Position numbers and translations under genes: made by a program
From: Actinocatenispora comari
GTDB taxonomy: Bacteria; Actinomycetota; Actinomycetes; Mycobacteriales; Micromonosporaceae
Direction of reading: 5' to 3'
Assembly: GCF_017312725.1 (NCBI RefSeq)
Contig: NZ_BOPO01000028.1
Span: 1-64,000 of the forward strand
DNA length: 64,000 bases
Shown: piece after piece, positions 16,127 through 24,386 of the stretch
How positions within the stretch are numbered: the first letter of the stretch is position 1
Layout of the letters: every line of letters starts with the position of its first letter
The notes under the pieces: generated by a model
The model's input: only the letters and a program-made list of their open reading frames with translations
The model's database searches: none
What the model was told of the DNA's origin: nothing

Positions 16127-16483
16127 CCTCGTAGTCTCCCGGCGAGACTGCCCACCCCGCGACCGGGACGTGTGCGCTCGTGGCGCGAGCCGCCCGCTCC
16201 GGGCGAGGGGACGGACCGTGGTGGTGCGCTGGCGGAACGAGTTGCCGCCCGGCTGAAACGTCCGTGGCTGGTTTTCGGAAGGAAAGTTTAGCGGGGCTCG
16301 CGACCGGTCACCTTGGCCGATAATCTTTCCGGCAAAACGGTCACTAAGGTGACGATCTGTGCGTGCCCTCGTGCGGCGGTGCGCCCGGACCTCTTCTGCT
16401 CACGGCGCCGGTACCGCTAACATCATCGTTAGCTGCCTCGGCAGTAGCTCCCCCCGCCCCGTCGACGCCTAGGAGACACCGCG
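16127..16483 (+). promoter_or_regulatory. Upstream region of the GGDEF-EAL gene with two inverted repeats
   Basis: A gene-free, locally A/T-enriched stretch. It holds GTCACCTT (16307-16314) and its complement AAGGTGAC (16346-16353) around a TAATCT -10-like box (16321-16326). Further on is GCTAAC-ATCATC-GTTAGC (16416-16433), a perfect 6-bp inverted repeat. Both are candidate operator or RNA-hairpin sites. Confidence 0.45.
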
Positions 16484-16546
16484 ATGCGTCACCATGTCGC
16501 CTCCGCTCGCCGCTCCGACCTGACCTGGACCGTCATCGGACGCTGA
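16484..16546 (+). CDS. 20-aa upstream ORF (leader peptide candidate)
   Basis: ATG with a strong AGGAG 8-9 bases upstream opens a 20-codon ORF, MRHHVASARRSDLTWTVIGR, ending in TGA at 16546. A perfect 7-bp hairpin (16554-16574) follows at once, then the GGDEF-EAL start 45 bases later. In contrast to the main gene, whose own ribosome binding site is poor, this ORF is well set up for translation. It may be a leader peptide that controls the downstream gene by ribosome position. No known leader family is recognised. Confidence 0.5.
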   Translation: MRHHVASARRSDLTWTVIGR

Positions 16547-16553
16547 TGCGGTA

Positions 16554-16574
16554 GCGAGCCGAAGTTTGGCTCGC
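16554..16574 (+). promoter_or_regulatory. Hairpin between leader ORF and GGDEF-EAL gene
   Basis: GCGAGCC and GGCTCGC form a perfect 7-bp stem, with a GAAGTTT loop that can close further by A-T and G-U pairs. It lies 8 bases after the leader stop, so a stalled or terminating ribosome would affect its folding. No T-tract follows, so a translational role is more likely than termination. Confidence 0.5.
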
Positions 16575-16618
16575 CCGTGAAGTGCTGGACGGCCCGAAGG
16601 GTGCGCACGGATGCCTGA

Positions 16619-19141
16619 ATGCTTCCAATGACCACCATTACGGGCCGTCGGGCGCTCTGGTCCTGGCTCGTCACCGCGATCCTGCTGATCGTCGGCGTCG
16701 GAGCAACGCTGCTGGACCCGCGCGTCCACATGTTCGATGTGGGCCCGTGGTGGTTGTTCGCCGTGATCGCGGCGGGCGTTCTGCTCAGCCAGGTCATCAA
16801 GCTGCACTTCGAGTTCGGTCGGCAGAACATCACCGTCTCGCCGATCGAGATCCCGATCCTGATCGCCCTGTTCGTGCTGCCGCCGCTCGGCGTCATCGCG
16901 GCCCGGCTGATCGCGGGCGCCATCGTCTACGCCTGGCGCACCAAGGACATCACCAAGTACTGCTTCAACCTGGCCCTGTTCGTGGCGTCGCCCGCGGTGG
17001 CGAACCTGGTGGTGGGCTGGCTGGGGCCGCTGGAGATCACCGAGCCACGGAGTTGGCTCGTCGCCGTCGGCGCCATCTTCTGCCTGGAACTCACCACGTA
17101 CCTCGGCGTTGCGACGGTGCTCGCCGTGGTGCAGGGCAACGTGTCGCTCCGCGAACTGCTCCGCGGTGCACAGCCGATCATCATCGGCGTCGCGGCGGCC
17201 GTGATCGGCCTGATCATGCTGCTGTCGATCCAGGACACGTTGTGGTCGTTGGTCCCGCTCGCGGCTCTCGGCTTCGTCGTCGCGCTCGGCTACCAGATGT
17301 ACGCGCGCTTCCTGAGCGAGCACCAGAAGCTCGACGAGATGTACGAGCTGACCCGGGCGGTGCGGCAGGCGGCGTCCGAGGGCGAACTGGCGGACATCCT
17401 GCTCAGCCGGGTCCGCGGGATGCTGCGGGCCGAGTACGCGACGTTGTGGCTGCCTGCTTCCGGCCGGTACCCGGAGGTGTTGCTGACCGCGAAGGAAGGC
17501 GTCCGTGGCCTGCTCGACCGGGCGCCGGCGCCGGCCGACCTGCGGCGCGAGGCGTTCGCCGAGGGCGGCACGGTCGCGGTCGGGCCGAAGCTGGGCGACG
17601 ACGCGCGGCGCGCGCAACTGCTGGACAGCCGGACCAAGGACGTCATCATCGTGCCGCTGCGCTCCGGCCGCGCGACCGTCGGCACCGTCGAGTGCGTGAA
17701 CCGGCTGGGCGACGTGCACCAGTTCGCCCCGGCGGACGTGAACCAGATGGAGGCGATTGCCTCGCAGACCGCCGCCGCGGTGGAGAACGCCCGGCTGGTC
17801 GAGCGGCTGCGGTTCGACGCGTACCACGACGCGTTGACCGGCCTGCCCAACCGGCACCGGATGACCACCGCGATCGAGGAGGCGGTGAAGGTACGCGCGC
17901 CGGGCGAGGTGGTCAGCGTGCTGGTCTTCGACGTGGACGGGCTGCGTGACGTCAACGACTCGCTCGGCCACGGCGCCGGCGACCAACTGCTCGCCGAGGT
18001 CGGCAAGCGGTTGCAGGCGGCGGCGCCGGCCGGTTCGCTGGTGTCCCGGGTCGGCGGGGACGAGTTCGCGCTGCTGGTCCGGATGCCCGGGATCGACGAC
18101 GCCGTGGCGCTGGCCGGTGAGCTGCGCACCGCGCTGCAGGAGCCGATGCCGTTCGGCAACGCCCGGCTCGACGTGGACACCGCGGTCGGCCTGGCCATCC
18201 ACCCCGACCACGGCAGCGAGCCGGAGGTGCTGTTGCAGCGCGCCGACCTCGCCAACCTGGCCGCCAAGGGCACCCAGGCCGCGGTCCAGGTGTTCAACCT
18301 CGGGCTGGAGTCGAGCAGCGTCCGGCGACTCGGCCTGGCCGGTGATCTGCGCCGCGCGATCGACGCGGCCGAGCTGGAGGTGCACTTCCAGCCCAAGATC
18401 GCGATCGGGCGGCGCGAGCTGATCGGGGTCGAGTGCCTGGCCCGGTGGAAGCACGCGACGCACGGCTGGGTCTCGCCGAGCGACTTCGTCGCGGTCGCGG
18501 AGCACACCGGCCAGCTGGGTCGGCTGACCGACCTGGTGTTGCGCGAGGGGCTGCGCCGCTGCCGGGAGTGGGTCGAGACGGGGCATCCGCTCAGCGTCGC
18601 GGTCAACCTCTCGCCGCGCACCCTGGTCGACCCGGTGTTCCCCAGCTACCTGCAGGAACTGCTCACCGAGTACGACGTGCCGCCGGCGCTGCTGACGCTG
18701 GAGATCACCGAGGACCGGATGTTCGCCGAGACCGACCGGCCGCTGCCGACCCTGCGGCGGCTCCGGGACACCGGGGTACGGCTGTCGGTCGACGACTTCG
18801 GCACCGGCTACTCGTCCCTGTCGTACCTGCGGCGGCTGCCGGTGCAGGAGGTCAAGATCGACCGGTCGTTCGTACAGGGCATGGCGACCGACGACGGTGA
18901 CTACGCGATCGTCCGGGCGGTCGTCGACCTGTCCCGCCACTTCGGCCTCGAGGTGGTCGCCGAAGGGGTGGAGAGCGAGCTCGCGCTCAGCCAGCTGGAG
19001 GAGATGGGCTGCGACATCGGCCAGGGCTTCTACTTCTCCCGGCCCCTGTCGTACGAGCGGTTGGTGGCCTGGCTCGCGGCCCGCACCGAGCTGGCGGAGA
19101 CGGCCGGCGACAGCAGCCGACGGCTGCGCGTCGTCACCTGA
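16619..19141 (+). CDS. Membrane GAF-GGDEF-EAL cyclic-di-GMP protein
   Basis: Protein of 840 residues that should make and/or break cyclic di-GMP. About seven hydrophobic helices (roughly 10-230) form a sensor region. A GAF-like domain follows (about 240-390), then a GGDEF domain with intact GGDEF at 479-483, then an EAL domain from about 560. The EAL site retains its acidic residues: ECL at 605-607 in place of EAL, NLSP, LEITED, DDFGTGYSSL from 725, KIDRSFV and EGVESE. The RxxD inhibitory site ahead of GGDEF is replaced by PAGS. The start is ATG at 16619 or 16628; neither has a good ribosome binding site. Confidence 0.93.
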   Translation: MLPMTTITGRRALWSWLVTAILLIVGVGATLLDPRVHMFDVGPWWLFAVIAAGVLLSQVIKLHFEFGRQNITVSPIEIPILIALFVLPPLGVIAARLIAGAIVYAWRTKDITKYCFNLALFVASPAVANLVVGWLGPLEITEPRSWLVAVGAIFCLELTTYLGVATVLAVVQGNVSLRELLRGAQPIIIGVAAAVIGLIMLLSIQDTLWSLVPLAALGFVVALGYQMYARFLSEHQKLDEMYELTRAVRQAASEGELADILLSRVRGMLRAEYATLWLPASGRYPEVLLTAKEGVRGLLDRAPAPADLRREAFAEGGTVAVGPKLGDDARRAQLLDSRTKDVIIVPLRSGRATVGTVECVNRLGDVHQFAPADVNQMEAIASQTAAAVENARLVERLRFDAYHDALTGLPNRHRMTTAIEEAVKVRAPGEVVSVLVFDVDGLRDVNDSLGHGAGDQLLAEVGKRLQAAAPAGSLVSRVGGDEFALLVRMPGIDDAVALAGELRTALQEPMPFGNARLDVDTAVGLAIHPDHGSEPEVLLQRADLANLAAKGTQAAVQVFNLGLESSSVRRLGLAGDLRRAIDAAELEVHFQPKIAIGRRELIGVECLARWKHATHGWVSPSDFVAVAEHTGQLGRLTDLVLREGLRRCREWVETGHPLSVAVNLSPRTLVDPVFPSYLQELLTEYDVPPALLTLEITEDRMFAETDRPLPTLRRLRDTGVRLSVDDFGTGYSSLSYLRRLPVQEVKIDRSFVQGMATDDGDYAIVRAVVDLSRHFGLEVVAEGVESELALSQLEEMGCDIGQGFYFSRPLSYERLVAWLAARTELAETAGDSSRRLRVVT

Positions 19142-19174
19142 TTCGGCGCCGCACGGCGGGCGGGGGATCCGATT

Positions 19175-19202
19175 TTGGGCCGCCGAACCCACCGTGTACC
19201 CT
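19175..19202 (+). promoter_or_regulatory. Promoter of tRNA-Thr
   Basis: TTGGGC (19175-19180) and TACCCT (19197-19202), spacer 16, lie about 30 bases ahead of the tRNA. It probably drives tRNA-Thr and possibly tRNA-Met and rpmG. Confidence 0.55.
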
Positions 19203-19233
19203 TACCCAGGCAGCTCCCCGCAAGGGGATGCAC

Positions 19234-19306
19234 GCCCCTTTAGCTCAGTCGGCAGAGCGTCTCCATGGTAAGGAGAAGGTCTACGGTTCGATTCCGTAAA
19301 GGGGCT
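19234..19306 (+). tRNA. tRNA-Thr (anticodon GGT)
   Basis: A 73-nt cloverleaf. The acceptor GCCCCTT pairs with AAGGGGC, with discriminator T. Anticodon stem TCTCC/GGAGA encloses ATGGTAA, giving GGT. T-arm TACGG-TTCGATT-CCGTA. CCA is not encoded. Confidence 0.96.
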
Positions 19307-19523
19307 CGACATCCGGGTTTCCTGTGCCCGCCGAGAGCGCGGGCCGGGATGTCTCGCTGATGCCAGCCCGGGGGGCGACCCCCGGACCCCCGAATGTCAG
19401 GGGCTTCGCCCCCGAACCCCTGGCCGGTCACGTCGCGGGCGGGCCCGGGTTCGTTGCGGGGTTTCTGGCCCGGCGAGTTCCGGATTCGCCTGACCCAAGT
19501 GCTGGTTGCCTGGGCGGGTTTGC
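19307..19523 (+). other. Spacer between tRNA-Thr and tRNA-Met with GC-rich hairpins
   Basis: No gene seen. It contains the compact hairpin GGGGC-TTC-GCCCC at 19400-19412, flanked by CCCCCGGACCCCCG and CGAACCCCTG. This type of GC-rich repeat is common between actinomycete genes and may terminate or process the tRNA transcript. Confidence 0.5.
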
Positions 19524-19596
19524 GGCGGTGTAGCTCAGTTGGCAGAGCAAGCGGCTCATAATCGCTGTGTCGCCGGTTCGAGTCCGGCCACCGCTA
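19524..19596 (+). tRNA. tRNA-Met (anticodon CAT)
   Basis: A 73-nt cloverleaf. The acceptor GGCGGTG pairs with CACCGCT (one G-U), with discriminator A. The anticodon loop CTCATAA gives CAT. The T-arm is GCCGG-TTCGAGT-CCGGC. The first acceptor pair is G-U rather than the C-A mismatch of an initiator tRNA, so it is read as elongator Met. Confidence 0.93.
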
Positions 19597-19705
19597 CGAG
19601 ACGTCGCCGATTCGGCGATGTATCTTTGTCCGGGCGCTTCCTTGAGCGCCTGACGACGGCCGTTCGTGGTCGTCGAGACAGCACCGACGAGAAAGGCACT
19701 CCGCC

Positions 19706-19873
19706 GTGGCCAAGGCGACCGATGTACGTCCGAAGATCACGATGGCGTGCGTGGAGTGCAAGGAGCGCAACTACATCACGCGCAAGAACCGCCGCAACGA
19801 CCCGGACCGCATGGAGCTGAAGAAGTTCTGCCCGCGTTGTGGCAAGCACACCGCGCACCGCGAGACCCGCTGA
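19706..19873 (+). CDS. rpmG: 50S ribosomal protein L33
   Basis: Ribosomal protein of 55 residues, GTG start, beginning (M)[18 protein letters not shown]. Two CxxC pairs (CVECK and CPRCGKHT) form a zinc ribbon, so this is the zinc-containing C+ paralogue. Its place after tRNA-Thr and tRNA-Met and before hadAB matches the mycobacterial rpmG2 locus. It was found by direct reading; the leader GAGAAAGGCACTCC serves as ribosome binding site. Confidence 0.95.
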   Translation: MAKATDVRPKITMACVECKERNYITRKNRRNDPDRMELKKFCPRCGKHTAHRETR

Positions 19874-19967
19874 CCCGACGCCGCGCAGCCCCAGCGGCTG
19901 CGGCCGGCAGGCCCGCGCGATGTCACGGCAGCACGCGATATCGCGCCATAACCGGCAGCACGTCACG

Positions 19968-19995
19968 ACCGGCGCCCTCGGGCCGCCGGTCGTTT
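19968..19995 (+). terminator. Probable terminator after rpmG
   Basis: ACCGGCG (19968-19974) pairs with CGCCGGT (19984-19990), with extra pairing inside the loop, followed by CGTTTCGT. It would separate rpmG from the hadAB unit. Confidence 0.6.
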
Positions 19996-20066
19996 CGTGT
20001 CCGCCGCCACTTCGATCGCGCGCCTCGGCCGGGTCACCGAGGCGCCACACCCGACGGGGAGCAACG

Positions 20067-20522
20067 ATGCCGCTGGACAGCTCGTTCGTGGGCCGCAGCT
20101 ACCCGCCCACCCCGGCGTACGAGGTGGGGCGGGAGAAGATCCGCGAGTTCGCCGCGGCGCTCGGCGACGACAACCCGGCCTACCGGGACCAGGCGGCCGC
20201 CCGAGCCCTCGGCCACCCGGACGTGATCGCGCCGCCGACGTTCGCCATCGCGTTCACCTGGCCGGCGAGCCAGCAACTGGTGCACGACCCGGAGTTGGGG
20301 CTCGATTTCGGTCGGGCCGTGCACGGAGACCAGAAGTTCGCCTACCACCGGCCGATCCACGCCGGTGATCGCTTGCGCAGCACGGTGATCGTGGAGAACA
20401 TCCGTGCCGTGGCCGGCAATGACATGATCACCACTCGGATCGAAGTGACCGACGAGGCCGGCGAGCCGGTCGTGACTACCTGGTCCATGCTCGTGGTCCG
20501 GGCTGCGGAGGTGTCGGGATGA
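20067..20522 (+). CDS. hadA: MaoC-like dehydratase, HadA-type subunit
   Basis: Hot-dog-fold protein of 151 residues, matching the non-catalytic partner (HadA) of (3R)-hydroxyacyl-ACP dehydratases. Segments include MPLDSSFVGRSYPPTPAYEV, DDNPAYRDQAAARALGHPDVIAPPTF, and QKFAYHRPIHAGDRL. The ATG at 20067 follows GGGGAGC. It overlaps the catalytic partner gene by four bases (ATGA at 20519). In mycobacteria the same neighbourhood makes the dehydratase of mycolic-acid elongation. Here, with no mycolate genes in view, a role in ordinary or specialised fatty-acid reduction is only inferred. Confidence 0.85.
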   Translation: MPLDSSFVGRSYPPTPAYEVGREKIREFAAALGDDNPAYRDQAAARALGHPDVIAPPTFAIAFTWPASQQLVHDPELGLDFGRAVHGDQKFAYHRPIHAGDRLRSTVIVENIRAVAGNDMITTRIEVTDEAGEPVVTTWSMLVVRAAEVSG

Positions 20523-20938
20523 TCGCGTTCGACGAGGCCCCGGTCGGTACCGAGTTGCCGACCCGAACGTTTCGGGTGACCCGTACCGATCTGGTGCGGT
20601 ACGCCGGCGCGTCCGGCGACTTCAACGTGATCCACTGGAACGAGCGCAGGGCCATCTCGGTCGGGCTGCCGGACGTGATCGCGCACGGCATGTACACGAT
20701 GGGGCTGGCCGGCCGGGCGGTCACCGACTGGCTGGGCGACCCCGGCGCGCTGGTCGACTTCGGGGTGCGGTTCAGCCGCCCGGTCGTGGTGCCGGACACC
20801 GACGACGGCACCGAGGTACAGGTGGGCGGGGTCGTCAAGCGGGCCCTGGACGACCGCCAGGTGGTGATCGAGCTGACCGTCACGAGCGACGGTGTCAAGG
20901 TGCTCGGGCAGGCCCGGGCGACGGTGCGGTTGAGCTGA
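20519..20938 (+). CDS. hadB: MaoC-like dehydratase, HadB-type catalytic subunit
   Basis: Hot-dog protein of 139 residues with the hydratase 2 motif: Asp34 and His39 in YAGASGDFNVIHWNE, followed by AHGMYTMGLAGRAV, as in catalytic HadB. It should dehydrate (3R)-hydroxyacyl chains together with HadA; the start overlaps the hadA stop. No hadC follows: the next element is the tRNA-Trp promoter, whereas mycobacteria have hadC between hadB and tRNA-Trp. Confidence 0.87.
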   Translation: MIAFDEAPVGTELPTRTFRVTRTDLVRYAGASGDFNVIHWNERRAISVGLPDVIAHGMYTMGLAGRAVTDWLGDPGALVDFGVRFSRPVVVPDTDDGTEVQVGGVVKRALDDRQVVIELTVTSDGVKVLGQARATVRLS

Positions 20939-20995
20939 TCACACCGGTACGAACGAGGCCGGCGCACCGGCCGCGCAGCCCGGGTGGGGTGCCGG

Positions 20996-21025
20996 TTGGG
21001 AGATTGGGGTGGCAACCCGTACACT
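20996..21025 (+). promoter_or_regulatory. Promoter of tRNA-Trp / secE / nusG
   Basis: TTGGGA (20996-21001) and TACACT (21020-21025) with an 18-base spacer, about 90 bases before tRNA-Trp. Both boxes fit the major actinobacterial sigma factor. Confidence 0.6.
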
Positions 21026-21117
21026 GGTCCGCCGGGGGTGCCGGTGCCTGCGGTGCGTGTCACCGAGCGTGCCAACACCCCCGCTGCGTGACGTGCCGCG
21101 ACAGCGTCGGGTCACGA

Positions 21118-21190
21118 AGGGGCGTGGCGCAATTGGCAGCGCAGCGGTCTCCAAAACCGCAGGTTGCAGGTTCGAATCCTGTCGCCCCTG
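21118..21190 (+). tRNA. tRNA-Trp (anticodon CCA)
   Basis: A 73-nt cloverleaf. The acceptor AGGGGCG pairs with CGCCCCT, with discriminator G. Anticodon stem GCGGT/ACCGC encloses CTCCAAA, giving CCA. T-arm GCAGG-TTCGAAT-CCTGT. Its position ahead of secE is conserved in actinobacteria. Confidence 0.96.
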
Positions 21191-21379
21191 CGCCGAGTAC
21201 GTCCCGGCCGGGTCCGGTCGGGTGGGCAGGCGTGGCAGCGCGTTGGTTCGCCGTCGCGCTGTCCCGACAATCCGGCGCGGATCCCGTCACGGGGTTGGCG
21301 CGGGAGCACGAATAGGCCAGGATCGAATGGCCCAGGACGTGGCTGGGATCGTGTTGGCATAGGACCTGAGAGGGCTGAA

Positions 21380-21919
21380 GTGGCCGAGAGGAAGCGACGC
21401 GGGGGCGACGCCGACGGCGGATCCGCCGACGACGAGGTCCGCGACAGCCTCGATGAGGCCGCCGCCGAAGAGACCCTCGAAGACGACATCGCGGACGAGT
21501 CGGACTCCGACGACGAGGGTTCCGCGAGCGACGAGGACACGGCGAGCTCCGAGACCAAGCGGTCCACCCGAGCCAAGGCCGCCGCCGGCAAGCGGGACGG
21601 CAAGAGCTCCGGCACCACCGCGGTGCGCAGCAAGAGCTCGAAGGCCGGCACCGGCAAGTCCGGTGACAAGAAGAACGACAAGTCGAAGAAGGACAAGACC
21701 GACGGACGGCCGCGTGGTCTGGGGCGGCTCACCCGGTTCGTTCGTGAGGTCGTCGCCGAGCTACGCAAGGTGATCTGGCCGACCCGCAAGGAGCTGGTCA
21801 CCTACGCGGTCGTGGTGATCATCTTCGTTGCGGTGATCCTGGCGATCGTGGGGCTGCTCGACCTTGGGTTCTCCAAGGCGGCGCTGTGGGTCTTCGGCGG
21901 CGGTAAGAATAACCAGTAG
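21380..21919 (+). CDS. secE: Preprotein translocase subunit SecE
   Basis: Small clamp subunit of the SecYEG channel. The SecE core is at the C-terminus: GLGRLTRFVREVVAELRKVIWPTRKELVTYAVVV followed by one membrane helix (VVIIFVAVILAIVGLLDLGF). Ahead of it is a hydrophilic tail of about 120 residues, acidic first (EETLEDDIADESDSDDEG) and then Lys/Ser-rich (KSGDKKNDKSKKDKTDG), giving 179 residues in all against about 65-95 for many SecE. The GTG at 21380 follows GAGAGGGCTGAA. It is upstream of nusG, as usual. Confidence 0.95.
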   Translation: MAERKRRGGDADGGSADDEVRDSLDEAAAEETLEDDIADESDSDDEGSASDEDTASSETKRSTRAKAAAGKRDGKSSGTTAVRSKSSKAGTGKSGDKKNDKSKKDKTDGRPRGLGRLTRFVREVVAELRKVIWPTRKELVTYAVVVIIFVAVILAIVGLLDLGFSKAALWVFGGGKNNQ

Positions 21920-22010
21920 ACGAAGCCCGCGGAGCCTGAGCGCCGCGTTCGCATCTCGGGTTGGCCGGCAACGCGGGCCGGCCCGTGATCCACATTGGAA
22001 GTGAGCAAGC

Positions 22011-22949
22011 GTGTCTGAGTTCGACGAGACCGGCCGGCCGACCGACGAGCAGGAGTCCTCGCCGGCGGCTGAGGCTGCCGCCACGACCGGTGGCGCGGCC
22101 GGGGACGGCGCCGCCGAGCAGGCCGGTACCGGCGCCGTGGCCACCGCCGTCGACCCGGCGGCCGAGCCGACCGCCGCAGCCGACGCTGAGCAGCCGGCTG
22201 ACACCGAGCAGCCGGGTGGGGCCGAGGCCGAGCAGCCGGCTGGGGCCGAGCAGCCGGCGAACGCCGCGTCGACCGATGCGGAGGCGCAGGTCGACACCGA
22301 GCTGGCCGAGGACGAGCAGGCCACCGACGAGGAGGCCGCCGAGGTCGACCCGGTGGCCGAGCTGCGGCAGGCGCTGCGGCACGCGCCCGGCTACTGGTAC
22401 GTCGTGCACTCCTACGCCGGGTACGAGAACAAGGTCAAGACCAACCTGGAGAGTCGGATCCAGAGCCTGGACATGGAGGAGTACATCTTCCAGGTCGAGG
22501 TGCCGACCCGGGAAGAGGTCGAGGTCAAGAACGGCAAGCGGCAGAACGTCCAGAGCAAGGTCTTCCCCGGCTACATCCTGGTCCGGATGGACCTGATCCC
22601 CGAGTCGTACTCCTGCGTCCGGAACACCCCGGGCGTCACCGGCTTCGTCGGCGCCACCGACCGGGCCGACAACCCGTCACCGCTGACCCTCGACGAGGTC
22701 ATCAAGTGGCTGGCGCCCGGGGTCAAGGAGGAGAAGGCCGAGGCCGCCGCGGGCGGCGGGGCCAAGCCCGAGATCAAGGTCGACTTCGAGGTCGGCGACT
22801 CGGTCACGGTCATCGACGGCGCGTTCGCCTCGCTGCCGGCCAGCATCTCGGAGATCAACGCCGACCAGCAGAAGCTCAAGGTGCTGGTGTCGATCTTCGG
22901 CCGGGAGACCCCGGTGGAGCTCAACTTCAACCAGGTCTCCAAGATCTAG
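22011..22949 (+). CDS. nusG: Transcription termination/antitermination factor NusG
   Basis: RNA-polymerase-binding elongation factor of 312 residues. The NGN domain starts at about residue 125 ([22 protein letters not shown], then [13 protein letters not shown]), followed by the KOW domain ([24 protein letters not shown]) and [11 protein letters not shown] at the end. An acidic, Ala/Glu/Pro-rich N-terminal extension of about 115 residues precedes it, with imperfect AEQPA repeats. Extended N-termini are usual in actinobacterial NusG; this one is long and repetitive. The GTG follows GGAAGTGAG. Confidence 0.96.
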   Translation: MSEFDETGRPTDEQESSPAAEAAATTGGAAGDGAAEQAGTGAVATAVDPAAEPTAAADAEQPADTEQPGGAEAEQPAGAEQPANAASTDAEAQVDTELAEDEQATDEEAAEVDPVAELRQALRHAPGYWYVVHSYAGYENKVKTNLESRIQSLDMEEYIFQVEVPTREEVEVKNGKRQNVQSKVFPGYILVRMDLIPESYSCVRNTPGVTGFVGATDRADNPSPLTLDEVIKWLAPGVKEEKAEAAAGGGAKPEIKVDFEVGDSVTVIDGAFASLPASISEINADQQKLKVLVSIFGRETPVELNFNQVSKI

Positions 22950-22965
22950 CGACAACCGAAGACGT

Positions 22966-22995
22966 CCGGCGCCCGGGGGCAGGCCCGGGTGCCGG
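22966..22995 (+). terminator. Strong hairpin between nusG and rplK
   Basis: CCGGCGCCCGGG (22966-22977) pairs with CCCGGGTGCCGG (22984-22995), 12 bp with one G-U. Only TGTGTGG follows, so it may be a partial terminator or a processing site between nusG and rplK-rplA. Confidence 0.6.
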
Positions 22996-23103
22996 TGTGT
23001 GGAAAACAAACCAGCGCCGCCGAGGACACGTCCGTGGCCGAGGCGGCCCAGTCCCGGGCCGGCTGGCAGCCGGTGCGGGGCGCGTAGGAGAAAGCCCAGG
23101 GTC

Positions 23104-23535
23104 ATGCCTCCCAAGAAGAAGCTCGTCACCACGTTCAAGCTCGAACTGCCCGGTGGCCAGGCGACGCCGGCCCCGCCGGTGGGTCCGGCGCTCGGTCAGC
23201 ACGGCGTGAACATCATGGAGTTCTGCAAGGCGTACAACGCGCAGACCGAGTCGCAGCGGGGCGAGATCGTCCCCGCCGAGATCAGCGTGTACGAGGACCG
23301 CTCGTTCACGTTCGTCCTGAAGACCCCGCCGGCGGCCAAGCTGCTGCTGAAGGCGGCCGGGGTGGCCAAGGGCTCCGGTGAGCCGCACAAGGACAAGGTC
23401 GGTTCGGTCAGCCAGGCCCAGGTCCGCGAGATCGCGGAGCGCAAGATGGCCGACCTGAACGCGAACGATCTCGACCAGGCGTCGAAGATCATCGCCGGTA
23501 CCGCCCGTTCGATGGGCATCACGGTCCAGGACTGA
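23104..23535 (+). CDS. rplK: 50S ribosomal protein L11
   Basis: Protein of 143 residues of the GTPase-associated centre, target of thiostrepton-type drugs in other bacteria. Complete from [34 protein letters not shown] to [15 protein letters not shown], with the proline-rich drug-contact helix at about 20-27. The ATG follows AGGAGAAAGCCCAGGGTC. First gene of the rplK-rplA pair. Confidence 0.98.
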   Translation: MPPKKKLVTTFKLELPGGQATPAPPVGPALGQHGVNIMEFCKAYNAQTESQRGEIVPAEISVYEDRSFTFVLKTPPAAKLLLKAAGVAKGSGEPHKDKVGSVSQAQVREIAERKMADLNANDLDQASKIIAGTARSMGITVQD

Positions 23536-23615
23536 GAGCCCACCACCCAGTACGACCGTGGGAGGGGCAGGCGCTGCCCCGCACCACGCACCACACCACT
23601 CGTGGAGGAACACCA

Positions 23616-24335
23616 ATGGCGCAGCACGGCAAGCAGTACCGCAAGGCATCCGAGACGGTCGACGGCGACAACCTGTACAGCCCGCTCGACGCGATGCAGC
23701 TTGCGAAGGACACCTCGAAGACCAAGTTCGACGCCACCGTCGAGGTCGCGATGCGACTGGGCGTCGACCCGCGTAAGGCCGACCAGATGGTGCGCGGCAC
23801 CGTCAACCTGCCGCACGGTACGGGTAAGACCGCCCGTGTGATCGTCTTCGCCACCGGCGACAAGGCCACCGAGGCCATCGCCGCCGGCGCCGACGAGGTC
23901 GGTTCGGACGAGCTGATCGCCCGCATCCAGGGCGGCTGGCTCGACTTCGACGCGGCGATCGCGACGCCCGACCAGATGGCCAAGGTCGGCCGGATCGCGC
24001 GGATCCTGGGCCCGCGCGGTCTGATGCCGAACCCGAAGACCGGCACCGTCACCATGGACGTGACGAAGGCGGTCGCGGACATCAAGGGCGGCAAGATCGC
24101 CTTCCGGGTCGACAAGCACTCGAACCTGCACCTGATCATCGGCAAGGCCAGCTTCGACCAGCGTCAGCTGGTGGAGAACTACGCGGCCGCGCTGGACGAG
24201 GTGCTGCGGGCGAAGCCGGCGTCGTCCAAGGGCAAGTACCTCAAGAAGATCACCGTCTCCACCACGATGGGGCCGGGCATCCCGGTGGACACCAACCGGA
24301 CCCGCAACCTCACCGAGGACGAGGTCGACGCCTGA
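23616..24335 (+). CDS. rplA: 50S ribosomal protein L1
   Basis: Protein of 239 residues of the L1 stalk, also known elsewhere as a translational repressor of its own operon. Complete: [46 protein letters not shown], and [16 protein letters not shown] near the end. The ATG follows GTGGAGGAACACCA. It lies 80 bp after rplK and is followed by a strong terminator. Confidence 0.98.
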   Translation: MAQHGKQYRKASETVDGDNLYSPLDAMQLAKDTSKTKFDATVEVAMRLGVDPRKADQMVRGTVNLPHGTGKTARVIVFATGDKATEAIAAGADEVGSDELIARIQGGWLDFDAAIATPDQMAKVGRIARILGPRGLMPNPKTGTVTMDVTKAVADIKGGKIAFRVDKHSNLHLIIGKASFDQRQLVENYAAALDEVLRAKPASSKGKYLKKITVSTTMGPGIPVDTNRTRNLTEDEVDA

Positions 24336-24352
24336 TCCAGGCGGTACTCGTG

Positions 24353-24386
24353 GGCGGGGCGTGCCGAGCTGTCGGCGCGCCCCGCC
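24353..24386 (+). terminator. Terminator after rplA
   Basis: A 15-bp stem, GGCGGGGCGTGCCGA with TCGGCGCGCCCCGCC (one G-U), and a four-base loop GCTG. Few T residues follow, as is common for actinobacterial terminators. Confidence 0.8.

Noticed and set aside
16469-19192. Long minus-strand frame opposite the GGDEF-EAL gene
   Set aside because: Shadow of the real gene; no recognisable domain.
19381-19425. GC-rich hairpins between the tRNAs as a possible mobile element or attachment site
   Set aside because: No flanking direct repeats or integrase; common intergenic GC hairpin instead.
20939-21117. Search for a third dehydratase gene (hadC) before tRNA-Trp
   Set aside because: The gap is too short and contains only the tRNA promoter; no coding segment seen.
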